Origin: Sandaracinus sp.
GTDB taxonomy: Bacteria > Myxococcota_A > Polyangia > Polyangiales > Houyiibacteriaceae
Direction of reading: 5' to 3'
Assembly (NCBI GenBank): GCA_002699025.1
Contig: PABA01000235.1
Coordinates: 1-64,000, forward strand
Length of the DNA: 64,000 bases
A model generated the notes under the pieces. The model made no database searches. It was not told where the DNA came from and saw nothing but the letters and a program-made list of their open reading frames with translations. Of the stretch, positions 22,394-32,151 are shown one piece after another; positions within the stretch are counted from its first letter, which is position 1; the number at the start of each line of letters is the position of its first letter. The translations under genes were made by a program, and so were the position numbers.

Positions 22394-24285
22394 GGCGTCG
22401 ACTCTCCTTCCGCGACGACATCGACGGCCACCAGTGCTGAGCGCGGCATGGCCACGCCGAGCTCCCAGGTTCCTTCCTCGACTGCGTCTACCGAGTCGGT
22501 ATCGTCGAATCGCTCGCCTGACGGGGAGCCCCAGAAAGCTACCCGTGGCTTTCGAGCCCCTCTCGGCGGTGTGGATTCCACTCCTCCCCCGAGGAGCGAG
22601 ATCGACAGCTTCGCCGTGAGCCGGGATGCGCGGCTTCCTTTGGCGTGGCGCAGCTCCACCTCGAACAGTCGCGTGGGCAGGCCCTCGCCTTGTGAGAATC
22701 GTCGGGTGTCGTGGACTCGCACCTTGGGCTTCGGGCCGCGTCGTCGTCCGCCCCCCTTGCCTCCTCCAGCCGAGGAGGCTTCCTGCTCTGGTGAGCTGCC
22801 GGCCCCGATGAGCACCTCCCCCAGATGCTCCGCCAGTTCGGCGAGCGGGCCGCCGGCGACCGCGTCCGGTTGCTCACGGTGCGGCTCGATGAACTCCGCG
22901 ACCTTCTCGTCGATCCGTTTGAACGTGGTCCTCACGAACGTCTTGTGACGTCGGTCGGCGATGATTTCGGGCGACCAGCTATCGTGCGTCGGAGGCTCTG
23001 CCCCGGCGAACACGCGATCCATGTCCGGGTCTGCGAGAAAGACTCCCGCGTATCCGATCGTGTCGGAGGGCAACGCAGGGAACTCCTTGTACTCGACGAC
23101 CAGCTCGGGACGACGAAGCAGCGCGACGTGGTGTGCTCGGGTGTGAATGTCAGGGACCGTTCCTGCTTCTGCGAAGTCGGAGAGACCGGTTCGCTGAGTT
23201 GGTGTCCGAACCGCCGCGAACCGGCCCACCCTCCTCTTCGGGCGGAGACAGAACAGCTCTTTGGATGCGTCCCCCGTCTTCTCTGCCTCGCGTACTTGCT
23301 GCAGTGCGCGAACAAAGCCGTCGAAGGGAGGTGTGTCCGCGGGCCCTGGCATCGCGACGGTTTTGCCTTCCCAGCTCAGCTCGAATCGCATGCTGGCCTG
23401 CTTCTCCCCAGGCCACGGCACCATCTTGGGCCACAGATTCAAGAGCAGTTGCCACGACATGTACTCGAACGCGCGCTCGGGCTCCTCCTCCCAGGGATCG
23501 AAGTGGGGTGCCAGGATTCCGATCGTAGTCCCGGTCGAGTTGCGCTCGAACGATGGAAACCCGAGTAGGTCGGCCAGCTGGTCAGCCTGCTCGCCAACGA
23601 GTGGATCGACGATCCCGGACTTGGGATCCCGCCGACCCCACCAATGGCGCCCCGTGAGGTTTCGGCCCTCGTGGGAGTAGTGATTGGTGAGTCCCGAGCC
23701 CATGAACCGCGACTGCAGGCCGTCATCGGTCCGGCATCGCGTATGCACGAGAAGGGTATGGACCTCGCTGCTCAAGTAGAGGGCCGCCTTGCCGTACCCG
23801 AAGGTGCCGCCTCCGCGCGCCTTGTCAGGGGGCGTTCCAATGTTCCGGAAGAAGTCGACGAAGTCTCGAGGCTGGTCCGTACGAAGGCTATCAGCGCGGG
23901 TGGGCCCTCCGAGGCCGGATGTGCCGCGGTCGTAGACCGCCAGCATGACGATGCCCTCGCCGTCACGAACCTTGGCGGCACGCTCCCGTAGCGTGTCTCC
24001 CAGGGCCGCTGCCTCCGTCACGTCGTAGGCATGGCGAGGTGGCCGTTGCGCGAAGACTGTCTTCTGGAGCGCACCGAACTGCTTCGCGTTCAGCGTCCAC
24101 CCTTGAAGCCCGAACGTGACCGATGTGGCGCACTCACTCTTGGCATCCCAAGAGTTCTGCGCTGCTTCTCGCACGAGTAGTGAAAGCCGGTCGAGCCGCG
24201 GTCGACCCAACTGGTTTCGCATACCCTCCGATGCGATGTTGCCGGTGGCGACGTAGGGCTCAGCCTGCATGTCGAGGGGCTTCAC
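22390..24285 (-). CDS. GHKL ATPase of MutL/MORC type in a restriction-like operon
   Basis: The 631-residue protein carries the Bergerat ATP-binding fold at its N-terminus. The N box is LVREAAQNSWDAK (Glu40, Asn44, Asp47), the G1 box is VYDRGTSGLGG (Asp119), the glycine-rich lid is ARGGGTFGYGKAALYLSS (about 157-173), and STGTTIGIL follows. The middle resembles the transducer domain of MutL, Hsp90 and MORC proteins. A charged Ser/Gly/Lys-rich linker (SSAGGGKGGGRRRGPKPK) precedes a C-terminal beta-rich domain. ATP-driven clamping on DNA is the likely role, inferred from the family. Both ends overlap neighbouring genes by 4 nt. Confidence 0.85.
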   Translation of the reverse strand: MKPLDMQAEPYVATGNIASEGMRNQLGRPRLDRLSLLVREAAQNSWDAKSECATSVTFGLQGWTLNAKQFGALQKTVFAQRPPRHAYDVTEAAALGDTLRERAAKVRDGEGIVMLAVYDRGTSGLGGPTRADSLRTDQPRDFVDFFRNIGTPPDKARGGGTFGYGKAALYLSSEVHTLLVHTRCRTDDGLQSRFMGSGLTNHYSHEGRNLTGRHWWGRRDPKSGIVDPLVGEQADQLADLLGFPSFERNSTGTTIGILAPHFDPWEEEPERAFEYMSWQLLLNLWPKMVPWPGEKQASMRFELSWEGKTVAMPGPADTPPFDGFVRALQQVREAEKTGDASKELFCLRPKRRVGRFAAVRTPTQRTGLSDFAEAGTVPDIHTRAHHVALLRRPELVVEYKEFPALPSDTIGYAGVFLADPDMDRVFAGAEPPTHDSWSPEIIADRRHKTFVRTTFKRIDEKVAEFIEPHREQPDAVAGGPLAELAEHLGEVLIGAGSSPEQEASSAGGGKGGGRRRGPKPKVRVHDTRRFSQGEGLPTRLFEVELRHAKGSRASRLTAKLSISLLGGGVESTPPRGARKPRVAFWGSPSGERFDDTDSVDAVEEGTWELGVAMPRSALVAVDVVAEGESTP

Positions 24286-25313
24286 GTTGCCACCAGCTCC
24301 TCTCTCAGCTTCTCGACTTCGGCAGCTGACAGTTCGCAGTGCGCCGCCGCGCCGAGATCGATCGAGTAGCTGAGCTGGGAGATGGCCGAGTGGAGAGGCG
24401 CGGCAAGCTCGGCTGGAGTCAGCCGAGGGAAGTCTTCTCTGACTTCAAAGACGCTCTCATCGCGTAGGCAGAAGCGGGCCTGCCGAGCCGCGGACTCGCT
24501 TGGGTCAACCCCCTGCTTTGCCAGCTTGTCGAGGAGAAGCTCCTGATCCGCACCCATCGAAGCGAGCGATCCCAGTAGCTCCCCAATGTTCTCTCCGTTA
24601 CTCGCGCGGTCCAGAGTGACGACCGCCAGAGCGAGGCGTCCGCCGGGGGCTGCGACGAGCTGTCGGAGACCGTTGATTCGGACTCGTTGACCGCGTTGGC
24701 TTCGCGCCTTCACTTCGATCGCGATTCCGCCCGACTCCAAGTCATGCACCTCTCCGTCTGGTCCTCGCCAGCACCTGGCCGACATCGGGTTGATACGGAT
24801 GAGCTCGCGCAGCTGTAGGAGCTCGGCGTACACACCAAGTAGCCGTTGCTCACTGACCGGACGGGACGCCCGTGCCAGGAGTTCGCGCCAGTCCGCCAGT
24901 GTCTCGGAAGCGCGAGTCGACACGTCGCTCTTACCGTCGAGTCGCGTTAGCAGGTCTTCAGCGACGAGGAGGAACAGCCGTCGGAGCCGCGGAATGCGGC
25001 ATACCAGATCCACGAAATGCCGCCGCTTCCCGCCGTCCATCAGCTCTCGCGCTTCGACTTGTATTCCCTTGCTTCCCTTGTCCGGCTGGATCTCCTCGTG
25101 CGCCTTCGCTGGGACGAGCACATGCCATGTGCCGTCGATTCCACAGCCAGCGAACCAAGGCCCATCGACGTCCCCAATGAAGAGCTCCCGGACCTCGAGA
25201 CCTTGGTCCTCGATGGGCTTCTCGAGTACATCGAAAGAGCGCTGCAGCGACTTGCGAACCTCAGCCTTCGTCGGCTTCGTCATCCTCGAACTCGTCTTCT
25301 TCGTCGAACTCAC
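24282..25313 (-). CDS. PD-(D/E)XK motif protein (DUF4420-like nuclease)
   Basis: The 343-residue protein has a nuclease-like core: LLGVYAELLQLRELI (Glu164), then CWRGPDGEVHDLESGGIAIEVKAR with the Asp191...Glu200-x-Lys202 signature of PD-(D/E)XK enzymes, then RVRINGLRQLV. This matches the DUF4420 family that accompanies Z1 proteins. It is the best candidate for the DNA-cutting component. The GTG at 25313 is used here and overlaps the Z1 gene by 53 nt. An ATG at 25283 (MTKPTKAEV) is an alternative with a 23-nt overlap. Its stop overlaps the GHKL start (ATGA). Confidence 0.82.
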   Translation of the reverse strand: MSSTKKTSSRMTKPTKAEVRKSLQRSFDVLEKPIEDQGLEVRELFIGDVDGPWFAGCGIDGTWHVLVPAKAHEEIQPDKGSKGIQVEARELMDGGKRRHFVDLVCRIPRLRRLFLLVAEDLLTRLDGKSDVSTRASETLADWRELLARASRPVSEQRLLGVYAELLQLRELIRINPMSARCWRGPDGEVHDLESGGIAIEVKARSQRGQRVRINGLRQLVAAPGGRLALAVVTLDRASNGENIGELLGSLASMGADQELLLDKLAKQGVDPSESAARQARFCLRDESVFEVREDFPRLTPAELAAPLHSAISQLSYSIDLGAAAHCELSAAEVEKLREELVAT

Positions 25314-27846
25314 CAGTGGGCTCGGGGAGCAATACGCGTACGTACTTCTTCCCGATGGGTCGTTCCGACTTGGGAAACTCGAACGCTACCGCCAGGACGT
25401 CCTCGGTCGCATCGAGCGGAATACGCGGGTCCGCTGCTTTAGTCGCCTGCTTTTCACTAGGCTTCGAGTTCTTTGAAATGGGATATAGGACGAGAAGAGG
25501 GGGGTCTTCAGGTCCGCGTTTCTTGCGTCCATCAGGCAGGCCTGCTCGGAAGTCCATCTGTGTGGAAACCGTGCCTACGGTTGCATGTGTGTCCTCGGAT
25601 CGCGTGGGTTTCCGACGAGAACGGTTCAGGAGGTTGACCTCGAGCCCGCCGATCTCTCGAACGCCTGCCACCTGGTCTTCGTGACGACGGCCAGACAGTA
25701 CGACCGTCCAAGAACTCAGGCCACCGTACTCGATCTCCGATTCGATGTAGGAAGTCAGTGCGTCGCTGGTAAGGTCGACCAGCCGAGGGTGGAAACGATA
25801 GCGGCGGACGAAGTCGATGACCTTTTCGGCGGGGACACCCGTCCATACATATCGTCCTCCCAAGCGCTCGTTGTGAGGGCCGAGGGATTCGATGAGGGAA
25901 TCTGCGGCGTCAATGTTGTTGCTCAAAAGGTCGCGGTCCACCCTCTCGTATATATGTGTTTGTCTTGTCGTTCCACTGTAGGAGATGTCGCATTCCTCGG
26001 CGTGGTGCATCTTCAGGGAGTTGGTGACAGCGAGGCTCGGGTGAACACGGATTCGCACTCCGAACTGCTCTGGGGTCATGTCCTGTGTTTCATACTTCCG
26101 TATGTCCTCACGGATCTCCGCCTCGACAGTCGCGAGTTGGAAGAACGCCTCCTTGAGCTCGTTGGACATCCAGATGCGAGGCAGATCCTCGTACCCAAAT
26201 CGATACCCAAACCATCGGCCCATCTGAAGTAATGTGTCGTACGCGGAAGCGGAGCGAACGAAGTAGCTAACCGTGAGACCCTCGAGAGTGAGGCCGCGAG
26301 AAAGTGTGTTGCCTCCGATGGCTATCTGTGTTCTTGGAGTGTCGTCGTATACAAGGCGATCGAGGCTAGATCCGTGCTCTGCGATGACGGATGCTTCATC
26401 GAGAACGCTTCGGAGAAACGGGTGTAGCTCTTCGAATGATGTTTTCTTCCGACTGAATACCTCAGCTGGAACGCGGCGGCATTCCCTCTCCCATAGGTCT
26501 TCTAGTTCGCTGATGACCTTCTTGTTCCGTGAGGCGACACGGCTGCGGAGAACAAGCCAAGCATCCTCGACCTCGCGCTGCAGTTTGTCGTGCGAGTCTA
26601 CGTACAATGTTGTGTGGATAAGCATGGACTCGTGCGAGCGAGGTGCACGAGCACGCCTCGCCGCACAGGTCAGAAGGAAGTAGCGAATGGCTTCGTCCAA
26701 ACTGGGTGGAACTGAGGCCTCGAAGGATGCTCGGTCAGAGGTGCCTTTGGGGCGAACGAGAGAAATGTCCTCATCGGGAACTTCTCGGATCATGTCCAGT
26801 TCGGCGTTCCGCACGTCCTCGACGTCTGACTCATCCATCGGTAGCTTCTCGCGACCGAAGAGGCGCTCTGCGCCGAAGTAGCCGGGAGGGCGGGGCAGTT
26901 CGACGATGAAGTCTTTGGGGTAGAGGTCGTCGCCCTTTGGGTTGACGAGGACATTCGCGAACGGTGTCGCCGTGTAGCCGATGTATGCGGCTTTGGGTAG
27001 CGTCCCGATGATGCCGAGAAGAAGCTTGTTGATCGCTGTCCGCTCGTTCGGGTTCTTGTGAGCGTTCAGTCCAGCCTGGTCCGCTTCGTCGTCTATGATG
27101 AGAGTGGGGCAGTCGCTGAGGATCCGATCGCTGCCTTGGTCCAACCACTTTCTCAGTCGTCTCAATACGTGAGCGTTCTTCTTTGCGACGCAGAGGATCC
27201 GCATCCGGCTGTGGTCGGAAAGGAAGGCGTCTGTATTTCCGGTTGTAGAGGCTCGAAAGTCTTCGCTCTCTGCGGTAAGCGATACCCATAGAGTTCGGTT
27301 GAGATCCTGTAGCTCCGCCGATAGGCGTCGTTGAGTCTGTTGTCGAAGAGTGTTGTGGACTCCTGCGAGGACGATGAATAGTCGGTATCCAACGTCCGCC
27401 GCTTTGGCGATTAGTGCTGTGTAGTTCGCCGTCTTTCCGCTTTGGACGTGGCCGACGACCAGTCCTCGGGTGTCGATCTCTCCCATGCCAGCAGGCTGCA
27501 TATGCGAGAGGATCTTCGTCGTGGACCGGTTAATCGAATCGACCGTCGCAGCAGGCCAGCCCTTGTCCTCTCGAAGATACTTCTCGAGAGCGGGCCAGCA
27601 CTTGTCGCCGGGCTGTGGACCGGCGTACCAGGCGCGGAGCCCTCGGTGGATGACGGGTGGGTCGTCCATTCTTCGAATACGACCCGCCCGCTCCTCGAAC
27701 ACCCGGAAGGCAGCCTTGGCGTCGGCCTGAGGAATTCCCATCTCTACCAAGTGGTCGTAGGCATCACTTGGTGTCTGCCCCCCGCGGACGGTCAGCGCGA
27801 GCATTTTGACGAAAGGTTCGAGCGTCTTCTGGTTCGTATTGGCCAC
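25261..27846 (-). CDS. Z1 domain superfamily II helicase-like ATPase
   Basis: The 861-residue protein has an N-terminal helical region, then Walker A VVGHVQSGKTANY (residues 131-142) and Walker B TLIIDDEADQAGLN (about 248-261). Motif III-like AYIGYTATPFANVLVNP follows, and a classic Z1 segment with QIAIGGNTLSRGLTLEGL and YDTLLQMGRWFGYRFGY corresponds to helicase motifs V and VI. Z1 proteins probably move on or remodel DNA using ATP. It is the first gene of the operon. The GTG at 27846 follows GGGGAG at 5 nt. Its DNA is clearly richer in A/T than its neighbours, with codons such as ATA and AGA, and suggests recent transfer. Confidence 0.9.
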   Translation of the reverse strand: MANTNQKTLEPFVKMLALTVRGGQTPSDAYDHLVEMGIPQADAKAAFRVFEERAGRIRRMDDPPVIHRGLRAWYAGPQPGDKCWPALEKYLREDKGWPAATVDSINRSTTKILSHMQPAGMGEIDTRGLVVGHVQSGKTANYTALIAKAADVGYRLFIVLAGVHNTLRQQTQRRLSAELQDLNRTLWVSLTAESEDFRASTTGNTDAFLSDHSRMRILCVAKKNAHVLRRLRKWLDQGSDRILSDCPTLIIDDEADQAGLNAHKNPNERTAINKLLLGIIGTLPKAAYIGYTATPFANVLVNPKGDDLYPKDFIVELPRPPGYFGAERLFGREKLPMDESDVEDVRNAELDMIREVPDEDISLVRPKGTSDRASFEASVPPSLDEAIRYFLLTCAARRARAPRSHESMLIHTTLYVDSHDKLQREVEDAWLVLRSRVASRNKKVISELEDLWERECRRVPAEVFSRKKTSFEELHPFLRSVLDEASVIAEHGSSLDRLVYDDTPRTQIAIGGNTLSRGLTLEGLTVSYFVRSASAYDTLLQMGRWFGYRFGYEDLPRIWMSNELKEAFFQLATVEAEIREDIRKYETQDMTPEQFGVRIRVHPSLAVTNSLKMHHAEECDISYSGTTRQTHIYERVDRDLLSNNIDAADSLIESLGPHNERLGGRYVWTGVPAEKVIDFVRRYRFHPRLVDLTSDALTSYIESEIEYGGLSSWTVVLSGRRHEDQVAGVREIGGLEVNLLNRSRRKPTRSEDTHATVGTVSTQMDFRAGLPDGRKKRGPEDPPLLVLYPISKNSKPSEKQATKAADPRIPLDATEDVLAVAFEFPKSERPIGKKYVRVLLPEPTGEFDEEDEFEDDEADEG

Positions 27847-27969
27847 CCCAACTCCCCATGCCGATTAGTCGCCAGATGGTGAAGGCTCGGATGGTACCGA
27901 GACGACGCGTATTGATCGAGTCTGACTGTTTTCTTTCCCGTGTTTGGGGGAGGCGAGCGGCGTGCGGGG
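27847..27969 (-). promoter_or_regulatory. Likely promoter region of the defence operon
   Basis: This 123-nt gap upstream of the Z1 gene is A/T-rich for the window, with a minus-strand GGGAAAGAAAACAGTC followed by CGATCAATACGCGTCG. It is the only gap before the seven coupled genes and should hold their promoter. No exact -35/-10 pair can be fixed. Confidence 0.35.
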
Positions 27970-28338
27970 TCATCCCGCCCGAGGCAGCAGGGCGTCTGCC
28001 AGGTCCCAGCACTTCTCCAGGAGCGGCTTCGCGTGCGGGGTGCGGAGGCGGTCGCTCGCGTTGTGGAGCTCGACCGTGCGGCCTGCGAGCTCGATGCGGA
28101 GGCGCTCTTCGCCCATGGCGTAGAAGTCGCCCTGGACGAGCTCTTGCTCCTCTTGCCGGACGGCGGCGGCGAGGGGGCGGAGGACGTCGAGGTCGGCCTC
28201 GGAGAGGGGGGCCTTCGCGTGGCGGGTCTGGCCGCCTACGCGGCGCTCGATCTCGAGCGTGCCGGCGCCGAGGTCGATGAGGACGCGGTGGGTGACCCAG
28301 CTGCTCGCGACAATCGCCTCGATGCGCTCCTCGCTCAC
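27970..28338 (-). CDS. Hypothetical protein, 122 residues
   Basis: The protein is not recognised. It begins MSEERIEAIVASSWVTHRVLIDLG, has a beta-rich N-terminal part, a central helix (ADLDVLRPLAAAVRQEEQEL) and a second small sheet with RLRIELAGRTVELHN. There is no signal or membrane segment. It ends just upstream of the defence operon and begins 10 nt after the stop of the hydroxylase-like gene, so it likely belongs to that host transcript. Confidence 0.5.
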   Translation of the reverse strand: MSEERIEAIVASSWVTHRVLIDLGAGTLEIERRVGGQTRHAKAPLSEADLDVLRPLAAAVRQEEQELVQGDFYAMGEERLRIELAGRTVELHNASDRLRTPHAKPLLEKCWDLADALLPRAG

Positions 28339-28347
28339 GCGAGCAGC

Positions 28348-28980
28348 CTATCCGCGGCCGCGGCCGCTGCGCAGGAGCCAGTCGAAGAGCGGCGTGCTGA
28401 TGCCGAAGGAGTGGCCCTCGCCGCCGGGGGCGTGGTGGCGGAGGTGGTGGGCGCGGAGCGCGCGCAGGAGGCGACCGCCGCGGGGCCCGTGGTGGATGCG
28501 GTGGTGGATCGCCTCGTAGGCGAGGTAGGCGAGGAGGCCGCCGGCGAAGGCGACGGGCCAGCGCGCGAAGAGCGGGCGGACGATCGCCGCGAGGGCGAGC
28601 ATGGCGAGGGCGGCCTGCCAGGGGGTGGCGGCGAGCCGGCGCGGGTCGTCGGGCGTGAGGTGGTGGTGCTCGTGGACGAGCAGGCGGAAGCCGCGGGCGC
28701 GCTCGCCGTCGCCGGGGAGGTGGAAGAAGAAGCGGTGCATGGCGTACTCGAGCGCGGCCCAGAGGAGGGCGCCAGCGAGGGCCGGGCCGAGGTCGGCGAG
28801 GCGCAGCGGGCGCGCGGCTTCGAGGGCCCAGGCGAAGGCGGGGCCGGCGAGCACGCAGAGCGCGAGCGGGTGCGAGCGGGTCAAGGCCTCGGCCCAGCCG
28901 GCCCGGAAGAGGCGCACGCGCGCGCCCTTGCGGGGGCGGAGCGGGCCCTCGAGGGCCTGCCGGGCGGCGTCGGTGAGCAC
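28348..28980 (-). CDS. Fatty acid hydroxylase superfamily membrane protein
   Basis: The 210-residue protein shows the histidine clusters of integral-membrane di-iron hydroxylases: HRFFFH, HEHHH, HHRIHHG and HHLRHH, arranged between membrane helices such as LALCVLAGPAFAWALEAA and MLALAAIVRPLFARWPVAFA. Family members hydroxylate fatty acids, sterols or carotenoids; the substrate here is unknown. The GTG at 28980 is chosen because no Met lies nearby and residues before it are not family-like, but the Shine-Dalgarno is too close. It is divergent from the kinase gene. Confidence 0.75.
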   Translation of the reverse strand: MLTDAARQALEGPLRPRKGARVRLFRAGWAEALTRSHPLALCVLAGPAFAWALEAARPLRLADLGPALAGALLWAALEYAMHRFFFHLPGDGERARGFRLLVHEHHHLTPDDPRRLAATPWQAALAMLALAAIVRPLFARWPVAFAGGLLAYLAYEAIHHRIHHGPRGGRLLRALRAHHLRHHAPGGEGHSFGISTPLFDWLLRSGRGRG

Positions 28981-29164
28981 CTCCGCAGTATGGGGGCGAC
29001 GGGAGGGGGCGCCCACGGGCGCGTGGGATGTCGCCGAGTGGGGGCCCCGACGCCCGCGTGATAGGCTCTCGGATCGGAGGGCACCGCTGGAAGCCGAGCG
29101 AAAACAGGCGGATTCGACCGCTCCCGGGCCTGACGAGGCGTCGGGGGAGGCGGCGCCGAGCGCG

Positions 29165-30774
<1,610 letters not shown>

Positions 30775-30778
<4 letters not shown>

Positions 30779-32151
30779 TTCGCCTTTCTTCGCGCCTCCG
30801 GGCGCTCCTCCTCAGCCTCGCCTTCGCGCTCGCGCCGCTCCCCGCCGCGCCGGCGCCGGCTCACGCCCAGACGGCGGACGTGAACGCCGAGGCGCGCGTC
30901 TACTTCGAGCGTGGCAACCGGCTCTTCGAGCAGGCCGGGCGCGCGCGGGGGCGGCGGCAGCGGCAGCTCCTCGAGCAGGCCCTCGAGGCCTACGTGGCGA
31001 CGCTGCGCATCGTCCGCAGCCGGAACGCGCTCTTCAACGCGGCGATCGTGCTCGAGCAGCTCGAGCGGCCGAACGAGGCCTTCGCCTACTACACGGAGTA
31101 CCTCGCCATCCCCGGCCTGACGGAGCAGGAGCGGCGGGACGGCGAGCAGCGCATCGGCGCGCTCCGGGAGCGGGTGGCCGTGGTGGCCCTGACGAGCACG
31201 CCCGAGGGGGCGCAGGTCTTCGTGGATCGGCTCGACCTCGCCCCGCGCGGGCGGACGCCGCTCGAGCTCGCGCTCCCGCCCGGGCGGCACGTCGTCTTCT
31301 TCCGGGCGCCGCACCACGCGGACCGGCGCCTCGAGCTGGAGGCCGTGCGCGGCGAGCGGGTGGAGGCGGAGGCGACGCTGGAGGCGGAGCCCGTCGAGGT
31401 CGTCTTCGAGCTCGCCGGGGAGCTGGGGGAGGCGCCGACGCTCACGCTCGACGGGGAGCCCATCGAGCCGGGGCGGCGGGAGCTCGCGCCTGGGACGTAC
31501 GTGGCGCGCCTCGCGACGGCGGACGGGCGGGCGCGGGAGGAGCGCTTCGTGCTCGAGCCCGGGGACGAGGCGCGGACGGTGCGGCTCGAGGCGCCCTCGC
31601 TGACGACGGCGACGCTGCTCGTGCGGAGCGTGCGGCCCGTGGACGTGATCGTCGACGCGGCGCCCGTGGGGAGCGGGACGACGGTGCGGGTGGAGGTGCC
31701 GCCGGGGGCGCGGCGGGTGGAGGTGCGGAGCGAGGGCTGGGCGCCCTACACGCGGCTCGTGACGGTGGAGGCGGGCCAGACGGCGACGCTGGACGTGGAG
31801 CTCGGGGAGCGGCGCGAGGGGCGGCGCCTCGGGGCTTGGCCGCACGTGATGCTCGGGCTGACGGCGGCGGCGGCGGCGAGCTGGGCGGGCGTCGGGGTGC
31901 GGGCGCTCCGGCTGAACGACGACTTCCGGGAGCAGTGTCCGGACGCGCCGGACTGCCAGGACCGCTTCGACGCGGTCGAGCGGCACAACCTCGCGGCGGA
32001 TCTCTTGCTCGGCGCGACGGGGGCGCTCGCGATCACGACGCTGATCCTCTATCTGCGCAACGACCGGCTCGGGGACGCGCCGGGGGAGGGGCGCCTCGAG
32101 CTCTCCTTCGGACCGGGCGGCGGGCAGGTCGGCTGGCGGGGGGCGTTCTGA
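30775..32151 (+). CDS. Exported PEGA-domain protein with TPR-like N-terminal region
   Basis: The 458-residue protein has a clear signal peptide ending AHA-Q (residues 1-32). A helical TPR-like part (YFERGNRLFEQAG ... LEQLERPNEAFAYYTEYL) is followed by PEGA units beginning TSTPEGAQVFVDRLDLAPRGRTPLEL, with further beta-rich repeats. Two hydrophobic helices lie near the C-terminus (WPHVMLGLTAAAAASWAGVGV and DLLLGATGALAITTLILYL). It is probably an envelope protein that works with the kinase, whose external PEGA domain is similar. The GTG start overlaps the kinase stop; the stop overlaps the next ATG by 1 nt (TGATG). Confidence 0.75.
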
